A stretch of DNA of 44,981 bases from a virus, in IMG/VR virus record IMGVR_UViG_3300037293_000319, positions 1-44,981 of that record. The stretch is one strand, 5' to 3'. A model generated the notes under the pieces. The model saw only the letters and a program-made list of their open reading frames with translations, made no database searches and was not told the origin of the DNA. Below, piece by piece: positions 22,043 to 29,562 of the stretch. The translations under genes and the position numbers were made by a program. Each line of letters opens with the position of its first letter. The stretch's first letter is position 1.

Positions 22043-22053
22043 GGGACGCATAT
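22043..22053 (+). repeat. GGGACGCATAT element, copy 5
   Basis: Between the large terminase stop and the gpW start. GGGA and TCCC pair around the CGCATA loop. Confidence 0.88.
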
Positions 22054-22081
22054 CCCGGGCACACGCCCGAGGATCCCCAAC

Positions 22082-22339
22082 ATGGCCCTGCGCTTCTCTT
22101 CCCTTTCCGATGCCCAGCTTGGCGAGATGCTAACTTCTTTGGTTCAGCAGATCGCGTCTGGTGTGGCGTCCGTTTCCATCAACGGCATCACAACCACGTA
22201 TTCCACGCCTGGGAACATCCGAACCGCGATCGACGAGATAGAGGCCGAGTTGGCCGACCGCGCCCTGGCTTCCGCAAAGCTGCCGCGCCGTGCCGCGATG
22301 GTCATGCAATACCCCTCGATGGGCGGCAAAGGATACTGA
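22082..22339 (+). CDS. gpW-like head-tail joining protein
   Basis: An 85-aa protein between large terminase and portal, the exact position of gpW in lambda. The sequence LSDAQLGEMLTSLVQQIASGVASVSINGITTTYSTPGNIRTAIDEIEAELADRA matches the gpW alpha/beta fold pattern. It is added to the DNA-filled head to make the connector ready for tail attachment. A GAGGAT ribosome-binding site lies upstream. Confidence 0.85.
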   Translation: MALRFSSLSDAQLGEMLTSLVQQIASGVASVSINGITTTYSTPGNIRTAIDEIEAELADRALASAKLPRRAAMVMQYPSMGGKGY

Positions 22340-22340
22340 C

Positions 22341-23975
22341 ATGCCAAAGAACAAAAAGCCCGTCGCCCGCACCTCTGTCACGCCCTCCGTCGCACAGACA
22401 GTTAAGCCCCGCGTCCGCGTAACCACGGCCGGCTACACCCGGCACGTCCTGCCAAATCCACCTACTGAGTTCCGGGCTTCTGTCTACGAGGCCGCCGGCG
22501 CTGGACCACGTTCCTCATCCTGGCAACAGGCCGGGTCGTCCGGCCCAATCGGCGTGTTGTCGCGGTCTTTAGATACGCTGCGCAACCGAGTGCGATACCA
22601 AGTCCGCAACGACCCTATGGCGTCGCGTGTGGTTGATTTTCTGGAAGGATCTACGGTTGGAAACGGCCTGCGTCCTATGCTGCGTGCTGGATTCGCCGAT
22701 CCAAAATTCCTCGCGGCGCAAGAGGCCTTCTTTGAACAGTGCGACGCCGACGAAGTGCTTAACTTCGACGGCTTACTGCGCGTCGTGTTCCGCGAAGTCG
22801 TCGCTGGCGGAGAATGCTTCGTCCGTATGCGTGAACGTGACATGGATGCCCCAGAAAACAGGCATTTGGTTGCCCCGCTACAGCTCCAAGCAATACCAGG
22901 TGAAATGGTCCCAACGAACGACCATACCCTCGAAACTGTGTGTGGTATCAAGACCAACGGACTCGGCCGGCGCATAGCATACAAATTCTACAACAAACAC
23001 CCCGGCGAGTTCCTTATGAACAACCCGGCCGCGCCTACACTTTCGTTCGTGCCATCATCGAGTGTCTGTCACGTGTTCCGCAAGGGAGAGCCTGGCCAGA
23101 TTCGCGGGGAGCCGTGGCTGGTGCGCGGCCTGATCGCGCTTCATGACCTCGACGCATACCAAGACGCCGAGCTGGTCCGCAAGAAAATGGCTGCGATGCC
23201 GGTATTTTTCATAGAGACCCCGACGGATCTCAATAAGCAGCCGGGCCCCGCCGGTGTTTCGGATGGAACAGATGGAAATCCAGAGGGAACGCCGCTCGAC
23301 ACCGAAGGCAACGTCTGGATACAGGAAGACCCGATTGCGATCATGCCCGAGTTGAAGCCCGGAGGTGTCGTCCCTGTTGCGCCTGGCTGGAAGGTGAACC
23401 CATCGATACCTGCCGACGTGGGGCCCAACTACGACGTGTTCGTGCGGCGCCAGCTCCAACGCATATGCGCTGGTGTGAACGTGCCCTATGAATTGGTTAC
23501 GGGCGACACACCGGTCGGCGCCAACGAGCGTATGATGAGGATTCGCGTCCAGGCCTACTACCAGCTTGTCCGTCAATGGCGTGCGATGCTTGTGCGTCAG
23601 TTCTGCACCCCAGTCTGGAACCGATTCATCGATGCCCTGGTATCGAACGGATGGCAGCCGACAGACGGCACAGTAGACGACTACCGTCGCGTCGAGTGGA
23701 TCGGCGACCCGGTCCCACAAACGCACCCGACGCAGGACGTCCAAGCGGACATCATGGCCGTGCGTGCTGGTTTTAAAACCCGCGCGCAAGTCATCCGCGA
23801 ACGCGGCGGCGATCCTGACCGCATGCTCGCACAGCGCGCCGCAGAATGCGCCGCATCGGATGAGTTGGGAATCTTCTTCGACTCCGACGCGCGCTTCAAT
23901 CTGTGGGAGAAAATGCCCGCACCCGACGCTGACGGCATCGCCAATGCACCGCCCAACGCATCGGGCGAGAACTGA
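22341..23975 (+). CDS. portal protein (lambda gpB family)
   Basis: A 544-aa lambda-type portal. Recognisable stretches are LSRSLDTLRNRVRYQVRNDPMASRVVDFLEGSTVGNGLRP, DFDGLLRVVFREVVAGGECFVR-like sequence, and RRQLQRICAGVNVPYELVTGD. The start at 22341 follows AAAGGATACTGAC and is two bases after the gpW stop. The ring forms the channel for DNA packaging and the docking site for terminase and tail. The C-terminus (about 500-544) is variable and acidic. Confidence 0.95.
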   Translation: MPKNKKPVARTSVTPSVAQTVKPRVRVTTAGYTRHVLPNPPTEFRASVYEAAGAGPRSSSWQQAGSSGPIGVLSRSLDTLRNRVRYQVRNDPMASRVVDFLEGSTVGNGLRPMLRAGFADPKFLAAQEAFFEQCDADEVLNFDGLLRVVFREVVAGGECFVRMRERDMDAPENRHLVAPLQLQAIPGEMVPTNDHTLETVCGIKTNGLGRRIAYKFYNKHPGEFLMNNPAAPTLSFVPSSSVCHVFRKGEPGQIRGEPWLVRGLIALHDLDAYQDAELVRKKMAAMPVFFIETPTDLNKQPGPAGVSDGTDGNPEGTPLDTEGNVWIQEDPIAIMPELKPGGVVPVAPGWKVNPSIPADVGPNYDVFVRRQLQRICAGVNVPYELVTGDTPVGANERMMRIRVQAYYQLVRQWRAMLVRQFCTPVWNRFIDALVSNGWQPTDGTVDDYRRVEWIGDPVPQTHPTQDVQADIMAVRAGFKTRAQVIRERGGDPDRMLAQRAAECAASDELGIFFDSDARFNLWEKMPAPDADGIANAPPNASGEN

Positions 23976-23994
23976 TCCACGCAAACGCGCGCCG

Positions 23995-24005
23995 GGGACG
24001 CATAT
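23995..24005 (+). repeat. GGGACGCATAT element, copy 6 (best hairpin)
   Basis: Portal-protease junction. The arms GCCGGGGA and TCCCCGGC (23991-24012) are perfectly complementary around the loop CGCATA. Confidence 0.9.
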
Positions 24006-24034
24006 CCCCGGCAACACATCAAGGGACCGCATCC

Positions 24035-25162
24035 ATGCCCAAGGACACCATCAACCTGGAAGAGAACATCGTGCGCTTCCGCACCGAGGCGCCCAAGTCG
24101 CGCCTGGCCCAAGGTTTCGAAGTTAAGGCACTCTCCGAAACGGCTGTCGAACTGTTCCTATACGGCGAGATCGGCTGGGACGTGACCGCCAAAGAGATCA
24201 TCGAGGGGCTTCGTCCGCACAGCGTTGCCGGCAACAAGATCGTTATCTGGGCAAACTCCCCAGGCGGCGACGTTACCGAAGGCTACGCGATCGGCAACTG
24301 GATCAAGGCAAGCCCTGCCGAGGTTGAGGTCCGCGTCGACGGTCTGGCTGCGTCAATGGCTTCCTACATCGCCGCCGTGGCCGACCGCACCGTGATGCCG
24401 CGCAACTCGATGCAAATGATCCACCGCCCCTGGGGTGTTGTCGTCGGCACCGCCGAAGACATGGATCGCCGTTCCGGTGTCCTGGCAAAGATGCAGGAGA
24501 TCATCCTGGCGGCCTACGAAGAGAAGCAGCTGCGCACCCTGGGCTCCGTCCCCGAGGGTGCCGAAAGCCTGCGCGAACTCATGTGGAATGGGGAATACCT
24601 GAGCGCCGACGACTGCTTCGCGCTTGGCCTGTGTGATGAGATCAGCGACGCAATCACACTCTCCGCCTGCATCCGGCCTGATATCGCGGACCGCTTCGCG
24701 GGCAAGGTGGACGCCGCGCTCCTGGTTTCCGAAGACGAAACCGCCGCCCAGGACGAAACCCCGCCCGTCCCCACCGAAGAAGAGCTGGCCGCCCAGGCTG
24801 CCGCCGCCGAAGCAGAGGCCACCGCTGCCGCCGATGCCGCTGCGAAAGCCGAGGCCGACCGCCTGGCCAAAGAAGCTGCCATCGATGCGGCCGCCCAAGC
24901 TAACATCGAAGCAGCACAGGCCGAAGCTGACATCCGCGCCGTGTGCCGTTCTGCCGACGCCGAGGACCGCGCAGCGGAATTCATCTCCGCCAAAGCCAGC
25001 CTGAAAGACGTCCGCAAGGCTCTCTGGAAGGCCGCCGCGGCGCGTGATGCAGAAATCTCGACAGATCCCACCCCGCCAGCCCCGCAAATCGCGCAAGAGG
25101 ACGCATATGCAAAGCGAGCGGCAGATGCCCGCCAAAACTACGCCGCCGCGCTGACGCGGTAA
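24035..25162 (+). CDS. capsid maturation protease (ClpP-fold) with C-terminal scaffold
   Basis: A 375-aa protein. The N-terminal 220 residues are a ClpP/S14-like serine protease: NKIVIWANSPGGDVTEGYAIGNWI (67-90), the nucleophile Ser107 in GLAASMAS, and His130 in MIHRPWG. Residues about 235-335 are an Ala/Glu-rich coiled coil typical of capsid scaffolds, so protease and scaffold are one polypeptide. In lambda the C gene also contains the Nu3 scaffold. The scaffold part may also be made alone from an internal start, but I see no strong internal ribosome-binding site. A near-copy of the GGGACGCATAT element lies near the 3' end (25099-25109). Confidence 0.92.
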   Translation: MPKDTINLEENIVRFRTEAPKSRLAQGFEVKALSETAVELFLYGEIGWDVTAKEIIEGLRPHSVAGNKIVIWANSPGGDVTEGYAIGNWIKASPAEVEVRVDGLAASMASYIAAVADRTVMPRNSMQMIHRPWGVVVGTAEDMDRRSGVLAKMQEIILAAYEEKQLRTLGSVPEGAESLRELMWNGEYLSADDCFALGLCDEISDAITLSACIRPDIADRFAGKVDAALLVSEDETAAQDETPPVPTEEELAAQAAAAEAEATAAADAAAKAEADRLAKEAAIDAAAQANIEAAQAEADIRAVCRSADAEDRAAEFISAKASLKDVRKALWKAAAARDAEISTDPTPPAPQIAQEDAYAKRAADARQNYAAALTR

Positions 25163-25181
25163 CCAACGAAGGAAAACGCCC

Positions 25182-26201
25182 ATGCCCGGCACGATCGTCC
25201 AAACAGACAACGCGTTCAGCACACTGGAACTCACCCTGCGTGCGAACGAAGTGACTCGCTTCCCTGCCGTTCGGACACCGCTGTCCGAGCTGTTCACCGA
25301 GGTCGAGTTCATCTCGGATCGCGCCGCGTCGATCGACGTGGATGAAGCCACGCTTCCGGCGCTTTCCGATGGCACATGGGGCACCGTGCTTCCAGTGACC
25401 GCCGTCAACCGCGACCGCAAAAACTTCGCGCTCCTGGCGCCAAAAGTCGGAAAGACCGTTCCTGTGGGCATGACTGATATCCAGTCGGTGCGCCAGACTG
25501 GGACCATCGAGCGCGAGTCGCTCCAAACGGTCCAGGATCGCAAACTCGGCCAGACCTTCATTGCTTTGGAGGATTATCACGAGCGCGCCCGCCTCGCCGG
25601 CATCCTGTCGCGTGTCATCAACAACGCTGGTGCCACGATCCACAACCTGCGCGACGCCGCGTTCTACGATACCGCAGCCAACCCTGTTGTAGGCCTTGAG
25701 CTGGACGCTGTTTCGCCCGCTCTTGGTGCCCTGCGCCAGAAATTCGCCACGCTGATCCGCTCGGTCGAAAGCCGCCTGCAAATCGGCCAGAACGTCATGT
25801 CCGGCCTCGACATCCAAGCCCAAAGCGACCTTTTCGACCTGCTCCGCCTCCACCCCGAGACCGAAGAGCAGTTCAAGCGCTGGGAAGACCTCTCCCGTCC
25901 GACCGAGTCGGCTATGCTGCCCTTCCGCTTCGCGGGCATCAACTTCTACGACTACCGCCGGGCTGGCCTGGCGTCGGGTCGTGGTGTCGCCATCCCCCGC
26001 GGTGTTCAAGGAATGTTCAAGACCATCTTCACCCCCGGTGACTTCATCTCGGTCCTGAACCAGCCCGCCTTCGCCCGCTACGTCTCAGTCAAGGAGCTCG
26101 ATCACGACAAGGGCTTCGAATACGAAGTTTCGACCAACGCGCTGCATATCTGCAGCCGGCCGGAAGCCATCTTCGAAATCGACGCCGGCGACGGCCTGTA
26201 A
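25182..26201 (+). CDS. major capsid protein (lambda gpE family)
   Basis: A 339-aa HK97-fold capsid protein of the gpE group. It has LELTLRANEVTRFPAVRTPLSELFTE at the N-terminus, VDEATLPALSDGTWGTVLPVTAVNRDRKNFALLAPK, and LNQPAFARYVSVKELDHDKGFEYEVSTNALHICSRPEAIFEI at the C-terminus. It builds the icosahedral head. No decoration protein (gpD) gene lies between protease and capsid genes as it does in lambda. The ATG follows GAAGGAAAACGCCC, and a strong terminator follows the gene. Confidence 0.95.
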   Translation: MPGTIVQTDNAFSTLELTLRANEVTRFPAVRTPLSELFTEVEFISDRAASIDVDEATLPALSDGTWGTVLPVTAVNRDRKNFALLAPKVGKTVPVGMTDIQSVRQTGTIERESLQTVQDRKLGQTFIALEDYHERARLAGILSRVINNAGATIHNLRDAAFYDTAANPVVGLELDAVSPALGALRQKFATLIRSVESRLQIGQNVMSGLDIQAQSDLFDLLRLHPETEEQFKRWEDLSRPTESAMLPFRFAGINFYDYRRAGLASGRGVAIPRGVQGMFKTIFTPGDFISVLNQPAFARYVSVKELDHDKGFEYEVSTNALHICSRPEAIFEIDAGDGL

Positions 26202-26236
26202 GGGCCGCCGCTTTCCGGAAAACCGGAGACCTCACA

Positions 26237-26265
26237 GGGCCGCCTCCGGGCGGCCCTTTCTTTTT
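26237..26265 (+). terminator. Rho-independent terminator after the capsid gene
   Basis: GGGCCGCC (26237-26244) and GGCGGCCC (26249-26256) form a stem followed by TTTCTTTTT. It would lower expression of downstream tail genes relative to capsid. Confidence 0.88.
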
Positions 26266-26275
26266 GGAGCCACGC

Positions 26276-26848
26276 ATGATCGCCGCCTCCCTTCTCGCAG
26301 CCGCCGGAAAGCCCGGCACATACACCGCTCCTGGCGGGGTGAATGTGGCTGTGCGCGTGATAATGAACGATGCCCCCGGCGAGACCCGGCGTGAGGCCGG
26401 TGAGGAGTTTTACAACGAGAACGCGCTGGCGGTCGTTCCTGAATACGTGGAGCCCGAACAGGGCGGTGTGCTGACTGTGTCCGGCACGACTTACCGCGTC
26501 ATGTCAGTCATCGGATCCCGCGTCGCCGGCCTGTTGGACTGCGACGTCATCCGCCTGACCGGGCCGGGTGTGGATGTGTTCAACCTGTCGTCTTCCGTCA
26601 TCGGGCCCCTCTCGGAGACCATCCTACTGGACGGGCGCCCCGTCCGCGCAACCGTGGCGCGCAAAGCCGACACCATCGACGCCGATCAGGACGGCAACGA
26701 GATCATGGTCCAGCGCAACCGCATCGCCATCCGCCACGCCGACCTGGGCGACGCAGAGCGCGGCTCCATCGTCGAATTCGACGGCGACCGGTTCCTGGTT
26801 ACATCCATCCGGCGCACCTCCGCCGGCATCATCAACCTCATTTGTTGA
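26276..26848 (+). CDS. head-tail joining protein, probable tandem gpFII-like domains
   Basis: A 190-aa protein in the position of lambda FII. Two halves look related: residues about 17-97 (GGVNVAVRVIMND...GGVLTVSGTTYRVMSVIGSRVAGLLDCDVIRL) and about 110-190 (LDGRPVRATVARKAD...RGSIVEFDGDRFLVTSIRRTSAGIINLIC). Each has the beta pattern of gpFII-type connectors, so this may be a fused duplicate. It should sit between connector and tail. The ATG at 26276 follows TTTTTGGAGCCACGC, with the terminator T-tract directly before it. Confidence 0.7.
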   Translation: MIAASLLAAAGKPGTYTAPGGVNVAVRVIMNDAPGETRREAGEEFYNENALAVVPEYVEPEQGGVLTVSGTTYRVMSVIGSRVAGLLDCDVIRLTGPGVDVFNLSSSVIGPLSETILLDGRPVRATVARKADTIDADQDGNEIMVQRNRIAIRHADLGDAERGSIVEFDGDRFLVTSIRRTSAGIINLIC

Positions 26849-26858
26849 GTCAAAAAAA

Positions 26859-27482
26859 ATGGCACGTGGGTTCGAGAGAAACGGGAAGAAGGGGGCGGGG
26901 CGCTTCAACTACGCCAATGACTTCAAGCGCGACATCTTGCGCGCAACGAAGAAGGCTGGGCGCGAGGTTGGCAAGCTGATCGTCAAAGACAGGAAAGAAG
27001 CCCTGATCGCCGACGCCAAGAGCCGCGATCAGGGAAAAAACTACACGTGGAAGGGTGCTTCACTCAAACCACGAGATGGACCATCCCGCCGTCGACTCAG
27101 TGCTGTGCGCTCAATCGTCGGTCGAGACGGCACACTGATCGCGCTGGATCACGCGCCCATGGCTGTGCTGCAAGAAACCGGCGGCGTCATAAAGTCCAAA
27201 GGGAAAAAGCTCCGAATTGGCAGGGAACAAACGCCCGGCAGGAATACGTTCGTCACCAAAGGCGGCCTGGTGATGGAGGTCGGAACCTACATAAAACGTT
27301 TGAGAAACAAAGACGGCACGTTCAAGCAGAACTATCCGAAGACCCCACCCGCGCGCATCATCGCCATTTTGCTCGACGAGGTTGTTATCCGACGCCTGCC
27401 TGAAAACGCCCGCCTGGAAACAATCGCAAACAGGCGCCTACCCCTCTACCTCGATCTCATCGAAAAATACCTCGTGGAGTGA
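26859..27482 (+). CDS. minor tail protein, lambda gpZ-like position
   Basis: A 207-aa basic protein. The N-terminus is Lys/Arg-rich (MARGFERNGKKGAGRFNYANDFKRDI), followed by a helix and the motif MAVLQETGGVIKSKGKKLRIG seen in tail-completion proteins. It sits between the head-tail connector and a gpU-like terminator, as Z does in lambda, and has a similar length. No Shine-Dalgarno sequence precedes ATG 26859; it lies 11 bases after the previous stop, so translation is probably by reinitiation. Confidence 0.75.
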   Translation: MARGFERNGKKGAGRFNYANDFKRDILRATKKAGREVGKLIVKDRKEALIADAKSRDQGKNYTWKGASLKPRDGPSRRRLSAVRSIVGRDGTLIALDHAPMAVLQETGGVIKSKGKKLRIGREQTPGRNTFVTKGGLVMEVGTYIKRLRNKDGTFKQNYPKTPPARIIAILLDEVVIRRLPENARLETIANRRLPLYLDLIEKYLVE

Positions 27483-27487
27483 AACAC

Positions 27488-27925
27488 ATGCCTGACCGCG
27501 CCGAAGAGATCATGACCGCCCTGGTGGCTATCGCAGAGACCCTGGGCCTCCGCCTGGAGGTCGACAGGGCTTACCCTGTCATGACGGACCCCACGGGGGA
27601 CGGCCCGGCCGATATGCCGATGGTCGTCGTCCGCACCGGTGACGAAGAAATGGACAGCCCCGAGGCCAAGGCCTGGGGGCGTCGATGGATCATGCGTCCA
27701 TCGCTGGTTGTTTTCCTCCAAAACAAAGACAACCCAAACGCCCTGCGCAGCCAAGCCCAGGCGCTGTGGCTGCAAATCTTTGCGGCTGTGAATGCATCGC
27801 CCATCCCGGGCTTGATCACTCGCTCAACCCCGCCCGTTTTCTCTAAAGACTTGCAGCCCATGCCGGGCCGGCCGGATGTGCTCATGCTCATTGTTCGGTT
27901 CGAGTTGAAGTTCGAGCGTCACTGA
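27488..27925 (+). CDS. tail terminator protein (gpU-like)
   Basis: A 145-aa protein in the place of lambda gpU. It has a helical start (RAEEIMTALVAIAETLGLRLEVDRAYPVM), a strand-rich middle (PMVVVRTGDEE, RPSLVVFLQNKDN) and a C-terminal LMLIVRFELKFERH strand, consistent with the ring-forming terminator fold. It caps the tail tube and joins it to the head. The start at 27488 follows GGAGTGAAACAC, five bases after the gpZ-like stop. Confidence 0.75.
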   Translation: MPDRAEEIMTALVAIAETLGLRLEVDRAYPVMTDPTGDGPADMPMVVVRTGDEEMDSPEAKAWGRRWIMRPSLVVFLQNKDNPNALRSQAQALWLQIFAAVNASPIPGLITRSTPPVFSKDLQPMPGRPDVLMLIVRFELKFERH

Positions 27926-27943
27926 CCACGCAAAACCCCATCG

Positions 27944-27954
27944 GGGACGCATAT
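27944..27954 (+). repeat. GGGACGCATAT element, copy 7
   Basis: Ahead of the tail tube gene. CGGGGA and TCCCCG pair around the CGCATA loop. Confidence 0.9.
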
Positions 27955-27993
27955 CCCCGGCAAGGAACACAACTCAAACGATGAGGCGCCAAC

Positions 27994-28749
27994 ATGGCCA
28001 GCTACCTTCCCAACGGCGACAACTGCACGGTGCTTTACGCCGACGTATTTATGCGGGACCGTCGCGTCCCAGGCTCGCGATTCCGCCACATGGGAATCGT
28101 GGACAAAGCCGCGATCACGCTTGAAGTCGAACGCAGCGACAAGACCTGGAAGGGCGAAGTCGTCAAACAAAAAACCACGTCGAAATCGGCCAGCCTTGCT
28201 CTGACCATGGGCGAGACGACCTGGACGATGTTCAAAGCGGCCCTCATGGCCACAGAGGCCGACCTCCTGCAAGATGCAGGCGCCGTCTCTGTCACCGTGA
28301 CGGCCATCGAGTCTGGCGAAATGATCGAGCTTGGCGCATTCGGCGTCACCGGCCTCGAACTGGCCAACGGCGTGACCGAGTTGGTTGATGGTGTGGACTA
28401 CAAGCCCTACGACACATCCACAAACTTCGTCGTCATGCTGACCGCGCAGTCCTCGGTGACCGCCACCGGCACCGCGCCTGCTCTCAGCGCCGGTGACCGC
28501 AAGGCCTTGGCAATCATGGGCACCGACACTGGCCTGGCCGGCGAGTTCCGCTTCGTTGGTGAGAACACCGAGGGCCAGCGCGTCATCGTGGACGGCATCC
28601 TCGCAGACCTTGCTTCCGACGGTGAGATCGTCCTCCACTCGGACAGCACCGACTTCCAGACCTACTCACTCAACGGGAAAGTCATCCGCAACCCGCTGTC
28701 GAACAGCCACCCCTTCGGCCGCGTCCTCCCCGCCGGCCCGATCGTCTAA
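27994..28749 (+). CDS. major tail tube protein (gpV-like)
   Basis: A 251-aa protein with the tube-protein pattern in its first 160 residues (AAITLEVERSDKTWKGEVVKQKTTSKSASLALTMGETTWTMFKAALMA). It ends with a further domain around SVTATGTAPALSAGDRKALAIMGTDTGLAGEFRFVGENTEGQRVIVDGILADLASDGEIVLHSDSTDFQTYSLNGKVI. It polymerises into the tail tube around the tape measure. The ribosome-binding site is GAGGCGCC. A GC-rich hairpin follows the gene. Confidence 0.85.
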   Translation: MASYLPNGDNCTVLYADVFMRDRRVPGSRFRHMGIVDKAAITLEVERSDKTWKGEVVKQKTTSKSASLALTMGETTWTMFKAALMATEADLLQDAGAVSVTVTAIESGEMIELGAFGVTGLELANGVTELVDGVDYKPYDTSTNFVVMLTAQSSVTATGTAPALSAGDRKALAIMGTDTGLAGEFRFVGENTEGQRVIVDGILADLASDGEIVLHSDSTDFQTYSLNGKVIRNPLSNSHPFGRVLPAGPIV

Positions 28750-28755
28750 GACCCA

Positions 28756-28780
28756 CGGCGGGGCCTTTGGGGCCCCGCCG
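28756..28780 (+). terminator. hairpin after the tail tube gene, weak terminator
   Basis: CGGCGGGGCC (28756-28765) and GGCCCCGCCG (28771-28780) form a perfect 10-bp stem. The sequence after it (CTTCCCCTTGG) is not a strong T-tract. Confidence 0.55.
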
Positions 28781-28865
28781 CTTCCCCTTGGAGCCACGCT
28801 CCAACCGCGCCGCACCGCCGCGCACACAAACCCCCAAAAATACTGAAGAAAAAAAGCCGATCCGT

Positions 28866-28894
28866 TTGGAGATGCGCCCTGTTTTTTCTAACTC
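28866..28894 (+). promoter_or_regulatory. candidate promoter for the tail chaperone and tape measure genes
   Basis: TTGGAG (28866-28871), 17-bp spacer, TAACTC (28889-28894), 32 nt before ATG, in a 177-bp gap after a hairpin. The -10 motif is the same as in the leftward promoter at 15077-15105. Confidence 0.5.
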
Positions 28895-28926
28895 CTGATC
28901 ACCATCAACCAACCAGGGAAAAGCCC

Positions 28927-29334
28927 ATGACAACGCTTGTTCAAATCGCCCCACCGCAGCCACGCATCGTTGAGACCGACAACGCCGGATCGCTCCGCGT
29001 CTTCCCGCTGCGCCTCGGCGACATCGCCGCGCTCCTCTCGCGCCACCCCGCACTCATCGCCGGTTTCAGTGGTGGCGGTGATGCGCAGCTGATCGTGGCC
29101 GCCATCCTCCACAGCGGCCAGGCGGCTGCCGACGACATAGTCGCCGCCGCAACCCGTCGCGCGCCCGACGTCGAAGCCCCTGAACTGACAGCTTTCGACG
29201 AAGCTGAGATCCTCGTGTCCTGCATCGACGCAACACTCCCAAAGTCGCCGGAGCGCCTGGGAAAGTTCCTGGCCGATCTGGGCGATCTCATGTCCCGGCT
29301 CGGCCTCAACGACCTGCCCGAAGCAACCGCGTGA
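28927..29334 (+). CDS. tail assembly chaperone (gpG-like)
   Basis: A 135-aa mostly helical acidic protein between tail tube and tape measure, the position of the G/GT chaperones. It has FPLRLGDIAALLSRHPALIAGFSGGGDAQLIVAAILHSG, typical of tube-associated chaperones. In many siphophages a frameshift near its end makes a G-T fusion; no obvious slippery heptamer is seen here. Instead the next gene starts at a GTGA overlap, so this phage may express the T part by coupling. Confidence 0.7.
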   Translation: MTTLVQIAPPQPRIVETDNAGSLRVFPLRLGDIAALLSRHPALIAGFSGGGDAQLIVAAILHSGQAAADDIVAAATRRAPDVEAPELTAFDEAEILVSCIDATLPKSPERLGKFLADLGDLMSRLGLNDLPEATA

Positions 29335-29561
29335 GCGATTGGGCGACGCTGGTCGAACGCCTCATTGCCACGGGTCACGCTGACCCGTGGGAATACACCC
29401 CAACCCAAGCCATGGCCTACGCAGAGTTGGCTGAACGGCGCACCGCTCGGGCCCACGGGGACGCATATACGATCCAGCGCAATGCTGTCGCGGTTGCCAT
29501 GGGCGCGCTAAAAAAAGAGGACGAACAGAAGTTCCTCGACGCCCTGGACCCAGAGGACTGA
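29331..29561 (+). CDS. second tail assembly chaperone (gpT-like), GTG start
   Basis: A 76-aa protein whose GTG start overlaps the previous stop (GTGA). The sequence (PWEYTPTQAMAYAELAERRTARAHGDAYTIQRNAVAVAMGA) is typical of the small protein preceding the tape measure. An exact GGGACGCATAT copy lies within it at 29458-29468 encoding Gly-Asp-Ala-Tyr, the only exact copy inside a gene. It likely helps the tape measure fold and recruit tube protein. Confidence 0.7.
   Translation: MSDWATLVERLIATGHADPWEYTPTQAMAYAELAERRTARAHGDAYTIQRNAVAVAMGALKKEDEQKFLDALDPED
29458..29468 (+). repeat. GGGACGCATAT element, copy 8 (inside a gene)
   Basis: An exact match within the gpT-like gene, 95 bp before the tape measure start. 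It may be functional or a codon coincidence, since GAC-GCA-TAT encodes Asp-Ala-Tyr. Confidence 0.6.
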
Positions 29562-29562
29562 A

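Noticed and set aside
23460-23475. ACGCATAT in the portal gene and similar partial matches (25099, 17683) as further copies of the junction element
   Set aside because: They lie inside coding sequence and lack one or more of the leading GGG bases, so they may reflect codon use (Asp-Ala-Tyr); not counted among the exact copies.
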